Origin: Vibrio porteresiae DSM 19223
GTDB lineage: Bacteria > Pseudomonadota > Gammaproteobacteria > Enterobacterales > Vibrionaceae
Direction: 5' to 3'
Assembly (NCBI RefSeq): GCF_024347055.1
Contig: NZ_AP024895.1
Coordinates: forward strand, 2,356,001-2,420,000
Length of the DNA stretch: 64,000 nt
Each line of letters opens with the position of its first letter. Positions within the stretch are counted from its first letter, which is position 1. Made by a program: the position numbers and the translations under genes. Positions 17,464-25,756 of this stretch are shown here, piece after piece. Under the pieces are notes generated by a model. That model saw nothing but the letters and a program-made list of their open reading frames with translations. It had not been told where the DNA came from and searched no databases.

Positions 17464-18726
17464 GTGTTAAAGGAAAAGAGTTTGCTAAGCAACATTGGCG
17501 TGCAAGTTGTTATCGCCATGATCATCGGTACCGTTGTCGGTGGTGTCATGGGGCATGATGCTTCTATGTTCGCTCCTCTAGGTAGCATCTTTATTAACTT
17601 AATTAAGATGTTGGTTATTCCACTAGTCGCTGTCGCTTTAATTTCAGGTGCAGCTGGCCTAGGTGATAGCCAGTCAGCAGGTAAAGTAGGTTTCGTTACA
17701 CTATTTTATTTCGCTGTCACTTCTGCACTTGCAGTTGTTCTTGCCCTTGTTATGGGTCATATCTTCCAACCTGGTATTGGCGTAGATGTGTCTGGCGTAG
17801 AAGGAATGTTCTCTTCTGAATACGCTTCTAAAGGTGAATTGCCAACTTTCTGGGCAACCGTTATCGGTATGATCCCAACCAACGTTTTCCAATCACTGAA
17901 CGACGCTAACATTCTACAAATCTTGGTATTCTGCCTATTCTTCGGTATTGCGGTTTCTAAACAATCAAAAGAAAAACGTGCACCGATCATTAACGGCGTA
18001 AATACTATTGTTGATTCAATGGTTTGGATGATCAACAAAGTGATGATCATTGCACCACTTGGCGTATTTGGTCTGATGGCTGAAGCCGTTGGTACCTTTG
18101 GCTTTGGTGCGTTGATGGTGGTGTTTAAACTGTTCATCGTTTACGTAGCGGCGATTGCGATTTTCGGCTTCATCGTTTACCCACTGATGATTCAATTCTT
18201 CACCAAAACTTCTGCTCGTACTTTCATTAAAGCAATGAAAAAACCACAAGCTGTGGCACTGTCGACTGCCTCTTCTATGGCAACACTACCAGTGAACATG
18301 GACACTTGTGAAAATGAGCTAGGTGTGCGCAACTCAACTGCATCATTCGTGCTGCCATTGGGAGCAACCATCAACATGTCAGGTAACGCGATTTACTACG
18401 GTTTAGTCGCTATCTTCTTTGCTCAGCTATTCCATATTGACCTAGGTATTGGTGCATACGCAGCGATCGTTGTGACAGCAACACTAGGCGCAGTAGGTCA
18501 AGCGGGTGTACCTGGACCATCATTCCTTGTTGTAGCGGTATTACTTGCAGCTGGTATTCCAATTGAAGGTCTACCACTACTGTTCGCTCTTGACCGTATC
18601 TTCGACATGATTCGTACCGCACTAAACATCACTGGTGATGCGGCTTGTGCGTTGATCGTTGATGCAATGATCAAAGAGGAAGATGCAGTAAAGTCAGAAG
18701 AAGCGCTAAATAGCCAAGAAGCGTAA
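17464..18726 (+). CDS. Dicarboxylate/amino acid:cation symporter (DAACS family)
   Basis: 420 residues from GTG 17464. Glutamate-transporter-type membrane protein with about eight transmembrane segments and two re-entrant loops. Seen: IKMLVIPLVAVALISGA, the first hairpin loop SSMATLPVNMD, the substrate/sodium motif NMSGNAIYYG, GVPGPSF and DRIFDMIRTALNITGD. The canonical NMDGT reads NMSGN and the NVxGD motif reads NITGD, so the substrate (glutamate, aspartate, C4-dicarboxylate or a neutral amino acid such as serine or threonine) is not certain. The frame is open from GTG 17416; GTG 17464 is preferred because AGAGGT lies just upstream and relatives start near LKEKSLLSN. Confidence 0.88.
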   Translation: MLKEKSLLSNIGVQVVIAMIIGTVVGGVMGHDASMFAPLGSIFINLIKMLVIPLVAVALISGAAGLGDSQSAGKVGFVTLFYFAVTSALAVVLALVMGHIFQPGIGVDVSGVEGMFSSEYASKGELPTFWATVIGMIPTNVFQSLNDANILQILVFCLFFGIAVSKQSKEKRAPIINGVNTIVDSMVWMINKVMIIAPLGVFGLMAEAVGTFGFGALMVVFKLFIVYVAAIAIFGFIVYPLMIQFFTKTSARTFIKAMKKPQAVALSTASSMATLPVNMDTCENELGVRNSTASFVLPLGATINMSGNAIYYGLVAIFFAQLFHIDLGIGAYAAIVVTATLGAVGQAGVPGPSFLVVAVLLAAGIPIEGLPLLFALDRIFDMIRTALNITGDAACALIVDAMIKEEDAVKSEEALNSQEA

Positions 18727-18750
18727 TCTGGACGACACTCAATCTTGATG

Positions 18751-18780
18751 AAAAGCCACTCTTCGGAGTGGCTTTTTTAT
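18751..18780 (+). terminator. Terminator of the symporter gene
   Basis: Stem AAAGCCACTC/GAGTGGCTTT closed by a TTCG-type loop and followed by TTTT, 24 bp after the stop. Confidence 0.92.
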
Positions 18781-18902
18781 TCCAAATTGCACCATTAATG
18801 CGACGTTAGTGAACTATTTTGTTTCCAAATGTCTATAAGAGTTTTGCAACTGGCCGTATTTGGTTAGACTGTCACTAGTGTTTAGACTGGATGTATACCT
18901 AA

Positions 18903-19448
18903 ATGAAACAATTGCTCGACTTTATTCCTCTGATTATCTTCTTTGCTCTGTTCAAGTTTTACGATATTTACGTCGCGACAGGCGCATTGATTGTGGCAAC
19001 CGCAGCTCAAATCGGCATTACGTACCTAGTCTACAAAAAACTTGAAAAAATACAGCTCATTACCTTTGCTTTGGTCGCGGTATTTGGTGGCATGACTATC
19101 GTGTTACACGATGCTGACTTCATCAAATGGAAAGTGACTATCCTTTACGTTGTGTTTGCTTTAGGTCTAACGATTAGCCATCTCATGGGGCGCTCAGCCA
19201 TCAAAAGCATGCTAGGGAAAGAGTTAGTCTTACCTGAAGCTGTATGGGCAAAAATCAACTGGGCGTGGGTATTCTTCTTTGTCGCCTGTGCCATCATCAA
19301 CATCTATGTGGCGTATCGTCTCCCGTTGGATGTTTGGGTGAACTTTAAAGTGTTCGGCCTGTTAGTTGCGACCTTTGTTTACACCCTGCTAACGGGTATT
19401 TACATTTATAAACATATGCCTAAAGAACAGAAAGATTCTCAACAATAA
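18903..19448 (+). CDS. yciB: Inner membrane-spanning protein YciB (septation protein A)
   Basis: 181 residues, five predicted transmembrane helices and a hydrophilic C-terminus (MPKEQKDSQQ). Seen: the family opening MKQLLDFIPLIIFFALFK-type, and conserved MGRSAIKSMLGKEL and WAKINWAWVFFF. YciB (also called IspZ) is an inner-membrane protein linked to septation and envelope integrity; its molecular activity is not established. It is followed by a hairpin terminator and then yciA, as on the tonB side of trp in E. coli. Confidence 0.93.
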   Translation: MKQLLDFIPLIIFFALFKFYDIYVATGALIVATAAQIGITYLVYKKLEKIQLITFALVAVFGGMTIVLHDADFIKWKVTILYVVFALGLTISHLMGRSAIKSMLGKELVLPEAVWAKINWAWVFFFVACAIINIYVAYRLPLDVWVNFKVFGLLVATFVYTLLTGIYIYKHMPKEQKDSQQ

Positions 19449-19515
19449 GCGTCATTTACACCGCATTTAACGGATGATTCACGACATTTATTTTTGTTAT
19501 AATCCAAGCTCTTGT

Positions 19516-19546
19516 CAGCGACCGGCGGGTCGCTGTTTTCTTTTTT
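19516..19546 (+). terminator. Terminator between yciB and yciA
   Basis: Stem CAGCGACC/GGTCGCTG closed by GGCG and followed by TTTTCTTTTTT. It ends only 13 bases before the yciA ATG, so yciA may depend on readthrough or on a promoter overlapping this hairpin. Confidence 0.85.
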
Positions 19547-19558
19547 GCGGATGATAAA

Positions 19559-19960
19559 ATGACTCAAGAAGTGAATTCACCTAAAGGCCAATTACTACTT
19601 CGCACTCTGGCTATGCCGGCTGACACCAACGCAAATGGTGATATTTTTGGCGGATGGATTATGTCTCAGCTCGATTTGGCTGGGGGTATTCTAGCGAAAG
19701 AAATTTCAGCAGGCCGTATCGTTACCGTTTCGGTTTCTAGTATTACGTTTCAAAAGCCAGTGAAAGTCGGTGATGTAGTGTGTTGTTACGGTGAATGTGT
19801 GAAGATTGGACGCACGTCAATGACCATCAACCTTGAACTATGGGTGAAACCGGTAAAAGAAGATGGCGTACATGACCGTTTCCAAGTCTGTGGGGCGACT
19901 TTCCACTACGTGGCAATTGACGCCAATGGACGACCTCGTGCAATAAACGTCGGCAGCTGA
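19559..19960 (+). CDS. yciA: Acyl-CoA thioesterase YciA
   Basis: 133 residues, a single hot-dog domain. Seen: the active-site segment ANGDIFGGWIMSQLDLAGG with the catalytic Asp of GDIFGG, and VTVSVSSITFQKPVKVGDVV. YciA hydrolyses a broad range of acyl-CoAs and works as an oligomer. The ATG follows a weak ribosome site (GCGGATG). It is bounded by the terminator upstream and a 165-bp gap downstream. Confidence 0.93.
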   Translation: MTQEVNSPKGQLLLRTLAMPADTNANGDIFGGWIMSQLDLAGGILAKEISAGRIVTVSVSSITFQKPVKVGDVVCCYGECVKIGRTSMTINLELWVKPVKEDGVHDRFQVCGATFHYVAIDANGRPRAINVGS

Positions 19961-20125
19961 TCACACTTATTGGCATTAGATGGTTGGAATACGGTTAACT
20001 TTCAGTACATTAACCATTGTAATGGAACCGAACTCTCTGACATGACTCTTAAACAAGCGTAAAGTAGAGTAAAGTTCCATCGACGATGTGACTTAGCCTA
20101 TGGACTTAGCTATAAGGAAAGCGAT

Positions 20126-20422
20126 ATGTGGTATGTAATCTTCTCACAAGATGTAGACAACTCTTTGGAAAAACGCATGAGCGTTCGACCACAGCACTTA
20201 GCCAGACTACAAGACCTACAAGATGAAGGTCGTCTGCTAACTGCAGGACCAATGCCTGCCATTGATTCTGATAACCCAGGCGAAGCCGGTTTCACAGGGT
20301 CAACCGTCATTGCCGAGTTCTCTTCTCTCGAAGCAGCAAAAACTTGGGCAGATGCGGATCCATACGTCGCAGCAGGCGTCTATGCTAACGTTATTGTAAA
20401 ACCATTTAAAAAAGTATTTTAG
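20126..20422 (+). CDS. yciI: YciI family protein
   Basis: 98 residues, ferredoxin-like dimeric alpha/beta-barrel fold. Seen: MWYVIFSQDV, the conserved His in RPQHLARLQDL, LLTAGPMP and ADADPYVAAGVY with the family Asp of DPY. E. coli YciI is a member of this small family; related proteins cleave C-Cl bonds in chlorocatechol degradation, but YciI itself has no assigned reaction. AAGGAAAG precedes the ATG. Only one base separates its stop from the next gene, so the two are co-transcribed. Confidence 0.9.
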   Translation: MWYVIFSQDVDNSLEKRMSVRPQHLARLQDLQDEGRLLTAGPMPAIDSDNPGEAGFTGSTVIAEFSSLEAAKTWADADPYVAAGVYANVIVKPFKKVF

Positions 20423-20423
20423 T

Positions 20424-20831
20424 ATGAAAATAAGCACTTGGGGTGTGATTGCACTCAGTGGCGTGCTGTTGGCGGGTTGTAGCTCCAACAGTGAACGAGA
20501 AAAAACACTTGAAATGATTGCAACGAACCGTGCCGCTTTACTCGCCTCGGAATTGCCGTTGGAATACGGTCCTTTACATATCATGCGTGCGAATGCCAAA
20601 GGCTCCACCATTGAAATGATGATGGTCTACAACAACTCGGCGCCCAATGCCAAGTCCACTCAAGAAGTGCTCACTAACAGTGAAAAAGCGTTTTGCAACA
20701 ACACCACGATCATGGAAAACCTCACTACAGGGATAAGCTATCGTATTAAGATGCGCGACAGTCGTGGCACTTTGTTAGTCGATCAGCTGATCACTCAAGA
20801 GACCTGTGACAAACAGAAAAAGTCAAAATAG
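20424..20831 (+). CDS. aspS: AspS-type pilotin lipoprotein of type II secretion
   Basis: 135 residues. A lipoprotein signal ends in LLAGC with lipidated C19; two further cysteines (C91 and C128) could form the disulfide seen in this fold. The mature domain contains LPLEYGPLHIMRANAKGS and NLTTGISYRIKMRDSRG, recognised as the Vibrio GspS/AspS pilotin family. AspS carries the secretin GspD to the outer membrane. The gene lies immediately after yciI and tail to tail with metE, which I recall is also the neighbour of AspS in V. cholerae. No other gsp gene is in this window. Confidence 0.78.
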   Translation: MKISTWGVIALSGVLLAGCSSNSEREKTLEMIATNRAALLASELPLEYGPLHIMRANAKGSTIEMMMVYNNSAPNAKSTQEVLTNSEKAFCNNTTIMENLTTGISYRIKMRDSRGTLLVDQLITQETCDKQKKSK

Positions 20832-20849
20832 CGTCTCGTTTTTCATGCT

Positions 20850-20878
20850 AAAGGCCATCCAACGGATGGCCTTTTTGT
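20850..20878. terminator. Terminator between aspS and metE (convergent)
   Basis: Stem AAGGCCATCC/GGATGGCCTT followed by TTT, 18 bp after aspS. A-rich sequence on the other side could let it serve metE as well. Confidence 0.85.
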
Positions 20879-20916
20879 TGTCACTTAACTCAGTCGTCGC
20901 TAAGTCATCATGCCTG

Positions 20917-23229
20917 TTACTGCGCAAATTCCTGACGTAGCGCTTTGGCTGCTAACACCATGTTAGTCAGCGACGCTTCAACTTCCGCCCAGTTGCGCGT
21001 TTTTAGGCCACAATCGGGGTTAACCCATAAGCGCTCTACCGGAATTTTTGTTGCTGCAGTACGAATTAACTCTTCAATCCAACCCTGTGCAGGAATGTTT
21101 GGCGAGTGAATATCGTAAACGCCAGGACCAATTTCATTGGGGTAGTGAAACTCTTCAAACGCTTTAAGTAACTCCATATTTGAACGTGACGTCTCGATAG
21201 TAATCACGTCGGCATCCATCGCCGCCACCGATTCAATGATCTCATTAAATTCGCTGTAACACATATGGGTATGAATCTGTGTTTCTGATTTTGCACTGCT
21301 CGCTGCAATACGAAATGCTTCAACTGCCCAATCAAGATACGCTTGGTGATCACGCCGCTTAAGCGGTAAGCCTTCACGAATCGCAGGTTCATCAATTTGG
21401 ATAATGTGAATTCCAGCCGCCTGCAAATCATGTACTTCATCACGTAGTGCCAATGCTAATTGCTGTGTGATCGCCTTACGGCTGATGTCTTCACGCGGGA
21501 ATGTCCAACATAAAATGGTCACCGGGCCGGTTAACATCCCTTTCATCTGCTTTTGCGTCAAAGATTGCGCGTAAGTCGACCATTCCACTGTGATTGGCTG
21601 TTCTCGTTCAATATCAGCCACCACTATCGCAGGTTTGACACAACGCGATCCGTAACTCTGCACCCAACCAAACTCTGTGGTTTGAAAACCTGACAGATGT
21701 TCAGCAAAGTACTCTACCATGTCATTACGCTCTGGCTCCCCGTGCACCAAAACATCCAAACCTAACGCTTCCTGTCGCTGAACTGCATCGGCAATCTGCT
21801 CTTTAATTGCTGCCACATAATCCGCTTTGGCTAATCTTCCCTGACGAAATGCACTACGTAAGGCGCGAATTTCCGCCGTTTGCGGGAACGAACCAATGGT
21901 CGTTGTAGGCAGTAATGGCAGATTCAACACTTCATGTTGATGATGGGCACGCGCTTGATAAGGTTCAGAGCGCTGACTCAATGCTGGCGTTATTTGTTCA
22001 ACGCGATCTTGAACGTGAGGTTTATTGACATGCAGTGCCGACTGGCGAGCAATGATCGGTTGGCTATATGTGTCACAGGCAAGAATGGCCGCAGGATCGT
22101 TATCCAGAGCTTTACCTAACAGCACCACTTCCGCTACTTTCTGTTTGGCAAAGGCAAACCAACTCTGTACTTCAGGCGTTAACTTTGTCTCAGCATCAAG
22201 GTTAACGGGACTATGCAACAACGAGCAAGAACTGGCTATCCAGAGACGCTCTCCCAATTGCTGTTTTACTGGTTCTAACCGTTCAATCCATTCACTGAGG
22301 TTGGCTCGCCATACGTTACGACCATTAATCACCCCAACCGACAGCACCCAATCTTCTGGTAATAGATTGACCACCTCATTCAATTGCTCTGGCGCTGAAG
22401 CAAGGTCAACATGCAAACCATCAACAGGCAGCGTAACTATCTTGCTCAGTACGTGTGACACAGAATCAAAATAGGTAGTCAGTAACAGTTTCACTTCGCT
22501 TTGGAGCGTCTGATACGCCAGTGCAAATGACTCAAGCCACGGACTCTCAAGTTCAAGAGCCAAAATAGGTTCATCGATTTGCACCCAAGTGACACCTTGC
22601 GCAGCAAGCTTTGCGAGAATGTCTTGATAAGCGGCCAGCACACGCGGCAACAATGAGAGACGGTCAAATCCTTCTTCAATTTCTTTCCCAAGATAGAGAT
22701 AACTCACCGGCCCAAGTAAGACAGGTTTGACTTGATGGCCCTGCTGTAGCGCTTGATTGATTTCCTCAAATAGCTGCGGCCAACTGACTTGAAACTGATC
22801 GTTTGCGCCAAACTCTGGAACGATGTAATGATAGTTAGTGTTAAACCATTTAGTCATATCTGACGCTGCATGTCCTTGGCAACCACACTGCTGTTGCGAT
22901 TGACCTCGTGCAACGTTAAATAGCGTGTCCAATTCCAGAGCACTTTGTTCCTGCACACTGTGGCCCGAATGACGATGGCGCGCTGGTACATGCCCTAACA
23001 GCAATGACGTGGTAAGAACATGGTCATACCAAGCAAAGTCGCCTGCTGTAACAAACTCAAGACCAGCCTCCTTTTGCAACGCCCAGTTTTGCGTGCGAAG
23101 GTCACTTCCCAATGCCTGCAACTGAACTTGATCGATTTCGCCTCGCCAATATTTCTCTAATCCAAATTTCAGTTCACGTTGTTCGCCAATGCGTGGGTAA
23201 CCCAAAATGTGTGTTGTTGTCGCCATCAT
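20917..23229 (-). CDS. metE: Cobalamin-independent methionine synthase
   Basis: 770 residues (E. coli 753). Transfers the methyl of 5-methyltetrahydropteroyltriglutamate to homocysteine. The N-terminal barrel starts with HILGYPRIGEQRELK; the C-terminal catalytic barrel has zinc ligands in HTHMCYSEF (H and C), ETSRSN (E) and NPDCGLKTR (C), and the motif TTTIGSFPQT. Two ATGs occur in tandem (23229, 23226) behind AAGGAAGAG. An insertion CQGHAASDMTKWFNTNYHY-like region is normal for the family. It is divergent from metR across MetJ-type boxes. Confidence 0.97.
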   Translation of the reverse strand: MMATTTHILGYPRIGEQRELKFGLEKYWRGEIDQVQLQALGSDLRTQNWALQKEAGLEFVTAGDFAWYDHVLTTSLLLGHVPARHRHSGHSVQEQSALELDTLFNVARGQSQQQCGCQGHAASDMTKWFNTNYHYIVPEFGANDQFQVSWPQLFEEINQALQQGHQVKPVLLGPVSYLYLGKEIEEGFDRLSLLPRVLAAYQDILAKLAAQGVTWVQIDEPILALELESPWLESFALAYQTLQSEVKLLLTTYFDSVSHVLSKIVTLPVDGLHVDLASAPEQLNEVVNLLPEDWVLSVGVINGRNVWRANLSEWIERLEPVKQQLGERLWIASSCSLLHSPVNLDAETKLTPEVQSWFAFAKQKVAEVVLLGKALDNDPAAILACDTYSQPIIARQSALHVNKPHVQDRVEQITPALSQRSEPYQARAHHQHEVLNLPLLPTTTIGSFPQTAEIRALRSAFRQGRLAKADYVAAIKEQIADAVQRQEALGLDVLVHGEPERNDMVEYFAEHLSGFQTTEFGWVQSYGSRCVKPAIVVADIEREQPITVEWSTYAQSLTQKQMKGMLTGPVTILCWTFPREDISRKAITQQLALALRDEVHDLQAAGIHIIQIDEPAIREGLPLKRRDHQAYLDWAVEAFRIAASSAKSETQIHTHMCYSEFNEIIESVAAMDADVITIETSRSNMELLKAFEEFHYPNEIGPGVYDIHSPNIPAQGWIEELIRTAATKIPVERLWVNPDCGLKTRNWAEVEASLTNMVLAAKALRQEFAQ

Positions 23230-23264
23230 CTCTTCCTTCTAAATTATGTGGAGCCGACATTGAA

Positions 23265-23309
23265 TGAATGCAAATTCAGATGTCTAGATGGCTAAACTAT
23301 CTAACTGGC
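23265..23309. promoter_or_regulatory. MetJ met-box array (and MetR-like site) at the metE promoter
   Basis: Tandem 8-mers related to the met box AGACGTCT run from 23278: AGATGTCT, AGATGGCT, then the weaker AAACTATC and TAACTGGC. Abutting them is TGAATGCAAATTCA (23265-23278), similar to the MetR consensus TGAA-N5-TTCA but with a six-base spacer. Placement just upstream of metE fits repression by MetJ and activation by MetR. Confidence 0.6.
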
Positions 23310-23407
23310 ACGTTATTTTCGCAAGCGTCGAATATTCAACTTGTTTATTAAAAATTTTCATGTAGTTTAAGTTGATATTGATAAACTTACACATCCACTA
23401 ACCATTT

Positions 23408-23431
23408 GGACATCTAGACGTTTACAAGTCC
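23408..23431. promoter_or_regulatory. Second MetJ met-box array, on the metR side
   Basis: Three contiguous 8-mers GGACATCT, AGACGTTT and ACAAGTCC match AGACGTCT at 6, 7 and 5 of 8 positions. This lies about 90 bp upstream of metR and suggests separate MetJ control of metR. Confidence 0.5.
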
Positions 23432-23519
23432 AAAGATAAAGTGATAAGTTACGCGCACTCCGTAACGGAACAAAAAGCACATGCAACGCTCAGGGCACAC
23501 AGTTAAGTAAGGATTTTTA

Positions 23520-24431
23520 ATGATTGAGCTCAAACACTTACGAACATTGATTTCACTTCGCGATACGGGTTCGTTGACCTCGACTGCCACAGCGCAGCAT
23601 CTTACTCAGTCAGCCCTTTCTCATCAGATCAAAGACTTGGAGTCACGTATTGGTGGCCAACTCTTTCTGCGTAAAACTCGCCCAGTAAAATTCACCTCTG
23701 AGGGTGAGATTCTGTTGGCTTTAGCTGATGAAATTTTGCCACGTCTTGCTCGAGCAGAAAATGAATTGGCCAGCCTCAAAGAGGATGTGAATGGTCGCTT
23801 ACACATGGCGATTGAGTGTCACTCCTGCTTCCAATGGCTCATGCCAGCGCTGCGTGAATATCAGGTGGCGTGGCCAACGGTCACACTCGATTTTTCTTCA
23901 GGCTTTGGTTTTGAACCGCTGCCAGCTCTACTCGCTGGCGAGCTGGATCTTGTGATCACGTCAGATATTTTGCCGCGTTCAGAAGTGCATTACGAGCCGC
24001 TGTTTGACTTTGAGATGCGCCTGATTACTGCGACAAATCACCCGCTTGCCAATAAAGAGCGTATTGAGCCACAAGATCTCGCCGATCAAACCATGTTGAG
24101 CTACCCAGTACAAAAGCAGCGTTTGGATGTGGTAAAACATTTCCTCAATCCAGCAGGAGTTGAACCGGCACGCTGGAAACAGGCCGATAACACTCTGATG
24201 TTAGTGCAAATGGTTTCTGCTGGACTTGGGGTTGCAGCATTGCCTAACTGGGCAATCAGTGAATTTTCTCGCCAAGGATTGATCACCAGTAAGCCACTGG
24301 GTAACGGCTTGTGGCGACGTCTGTTTGCCGCCACTCGCCATAGTGAAAAGGATAAACGCTATCTCCAAGCCTTCTTTGCTACGGCTCGTTCACAATGTAA
24401 AAGCCATCTTGAAGGCATAAAAATAGCTTAA
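23520..24431 (+). CDS. metR: LysR-type regulator MetR
   Basis: 303 residues. N-terminal winged helix-turn-helix (about 1-60, with LTSTATAQHLTQSALSHQI) and a C-terminal substrate-binding domain (about 90-295) for the coinducer homocysteine. Seen: the MetR-typical opening MIELKHLRTLISL and MAIECHSCFQWLMPAL. It is divergent from metE with a shared 290-bp control region. GTAAGGA lies before the ATG. MetR activates metE and other methionine genes. Confidence 0.95.
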   Translation: MIELKHLRTLISLRDTGSLTSTATAQHLTQSALSHQIKDLESRIGGQLFLRKTRPVKFTSEGEILLALADEILPRLARAENELASLKEDVNGRLHMAIECHSCFQWLMPALREYQVAWPTVTLDFSSGFGFEPLPALLAGELDLVITSDILPRSEVHYEPLFDFEMRLITATNHPLANKERIEPQDLADQTMLSYPVQKQRLDVVKHFLNPAGVEPARWKQADNTLMLVQMVSAGLGVAALPNWAISEFSRQGLITSKPLGNGLWRRLFAATRHSEKDKRYLQAFFATARSQCKSHLEGIKIA

Positions 24432-24433
24432 GT

Positions 24434-24622
24434 CTAACGGAATTGGTTAGTAAGCGGGTCATATTCAAAGCCCGCAGCTTCAAGCTTTTGTTCCAAGTGA
24501 CTTTGATCGATTTCATAGGTCATCACTAAATCATCCAAACTGTGGCACTCTAGCCGCAGTTTTTCATTAATGATGCCAAGTAAGATATGGGTGTCAAAAC
24601 GCTGCACATTACTGAGATCCAT
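24434..24622 (-). CDS. DUF4250 family small protein
   Basis: 62 residues from ATG 24622. Seen: NVQRFDTHILLGIINEKLRLECHSL, then the helical DDLVMTYEIDQSHLEQKL and GFEYDPLTNQF, the pattern of the DUF4250 family. No function is known. The frame stays open to 24652, but AAGGAG lies correctly before ATG 24622, which deletes ten residues. It is tail to tail with metR with only 2 bp between the stops. Confidence 0.75.
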   Translation of the reverse strand: MDLSNVQRFDTHILLGIINEKLRLECHSLDDLVMTYEIDQSHLEQKLEAAGFEYDPLTNQFR

Positions 24623-24754
24623 TGTCAGTCTCCTTATAGCGATCTTATCCATCGTCGAAAGTAAGAGATCACTTAAAGCGTAGTCAGCAATAGAGAGAAG
24701 CGCAGTATCACACGTGAAAAATGTGATACTGCGAAAAATGAAGTGTCGTTGTGG

Positions 24755-25441
24755 TTAAAGTAAGTAGAGACCTTCAAATCCGGTCATAGCGATCAAGATC
24801 AGAATTTGAGTTACCGCTAACTGGATTTTTGCCACGCTCTTATTGGTAAAGATGTGCCAACACCAAGTGATGATCGCCAGCACCAGCAGTGCCAAATAGG
24901 TTAATACGCCTTGAGTCAACGCGCCTAATGCACTCTCGCTCAACTGGTATCCATACGGAACTAAACAGAGCACCATCAGCATGGTGCCAACAATGCCTAC
25001 CACTGGCAGAATCCGGTTAAACGCTTGCAGACGTGATCGCGCCAGCGTCATCAAGAGATGCGCCAAGACACTACCCGAGACAGCTAGACTGATAAAATGC
25101 GCTACGCCAGCCCAAAGATGGGGATATAAGAAAGATTGCCACAGCAGCGCAAGCACCGCGAGCACGTTCGTCACATGCATTGCCCACAACGGGCCTTCAT
25201 CGCGGGTTTTCTTGGTTTGCACCTGCGAACAGAAAAACAGAATCCCTGCGCCAAGTACAATAAAAATAAGATGGTTGAAAGCGGTCGCTAACCACAAAAT
25301 ACCAACCACTGGCAGCACTTTATGTACACGGCCACGCTGTCCAGGGCAGATTTCACCTTTAACCATGATGAGCGTTAGAACGAGCTGCGCACCCAATAGC
25401 ATAGGCGGCAACATTGCAAGTAATGAATGAAGCATAATCAT
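24755..25441 (-). CDS. Polytopic membrane protein of unknown function
   Basis: 228 residues and very hydrophobic, with about seven transmembrane segments (for example around MLLGAQLVLTLIMV, ILWLATAFNHLIFIVLGAGI, VLTYLALLVLAIITW and the C-terminal AVTQILILIAMTGF). The only polar loop is QTKKTRDEG. I do not recognise a family. Two ATGs (25441 and 25435) are possible starts; neither has a clear ribosome site. It starts head to head with the small ORF at 25526 and is separated from DUF4250 by about 130 bp. Confidence 0.6.
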   Translation of the reverse strand: MIMLHSLLAMLPPMLLGAQLVLTLIMVKGEICPGQRGRVHKVLPVVGILWLATAFNHLIFIVLGAGILFFCSQVQTKKTRDEGPLWAMHVTNVLAVLALLWQSFLYPHLWAGVAHFISLAVSGSVLAHLLMTLARSRLQAFNRILPVVGIVGTMLMVLCLVPYGYQLSESALGALTQGVLTYLALLVLAIITWCWHIFTNKSVAKIQLAVTQILILIAMTGFEGLYLL

Positions 25442-25525
25442 CGAGACAAGAAGAGTAACAGGGCGCAGATAATAGCAAACTATTCATTTATCCCCAAATC
25501 ACTTCACCATTGGGTATATAGTTTA

Positions 25526-25756
25526 ATGCAAACAGAATGGGACTTACTGACTGCCTATCGTCACGTCCTTGAGTCAATGAAAACCATCTCCAATGACGAA
25601 CTGACTGTGGCTAGAAAGCAGTTTTGGAACTCGCTAAACCACGACTTGGATTTTGATGATGCATGGAGTGAAGTGCTACTTGTCGCCTTAGAGAACCACT
25701 ATTCGTTAAAAGAGTTGCCTCTCTATGAGCAGATAATTAACCCCGATTTCAGATAA
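25526..25756 (+). CDS. Small hypothetical protein
   Basis: 76 residues from the ATG at 25526 (MQTEWDLLTAYRHVLES). The frame is open back to an ATG at 25427, which would overlap the divergent membrane-protein gene. The predicted product is acidic and helical, with DFDDAWSEVLLVALENHYS in its second half and no membrane segment. No family is recognised and no strong ribosome site is visible for either start. Codon usage looks like that of the neighbours, so it is probably real, but the start is uncertain. Confidence 0.4.
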   Translation: MQTEWDLLTAYRHVLESMKTISNDELTVARKQFWNSLNHDLDFDDAWSEVLLVALENHYSLKELPLYEQIINPDFR

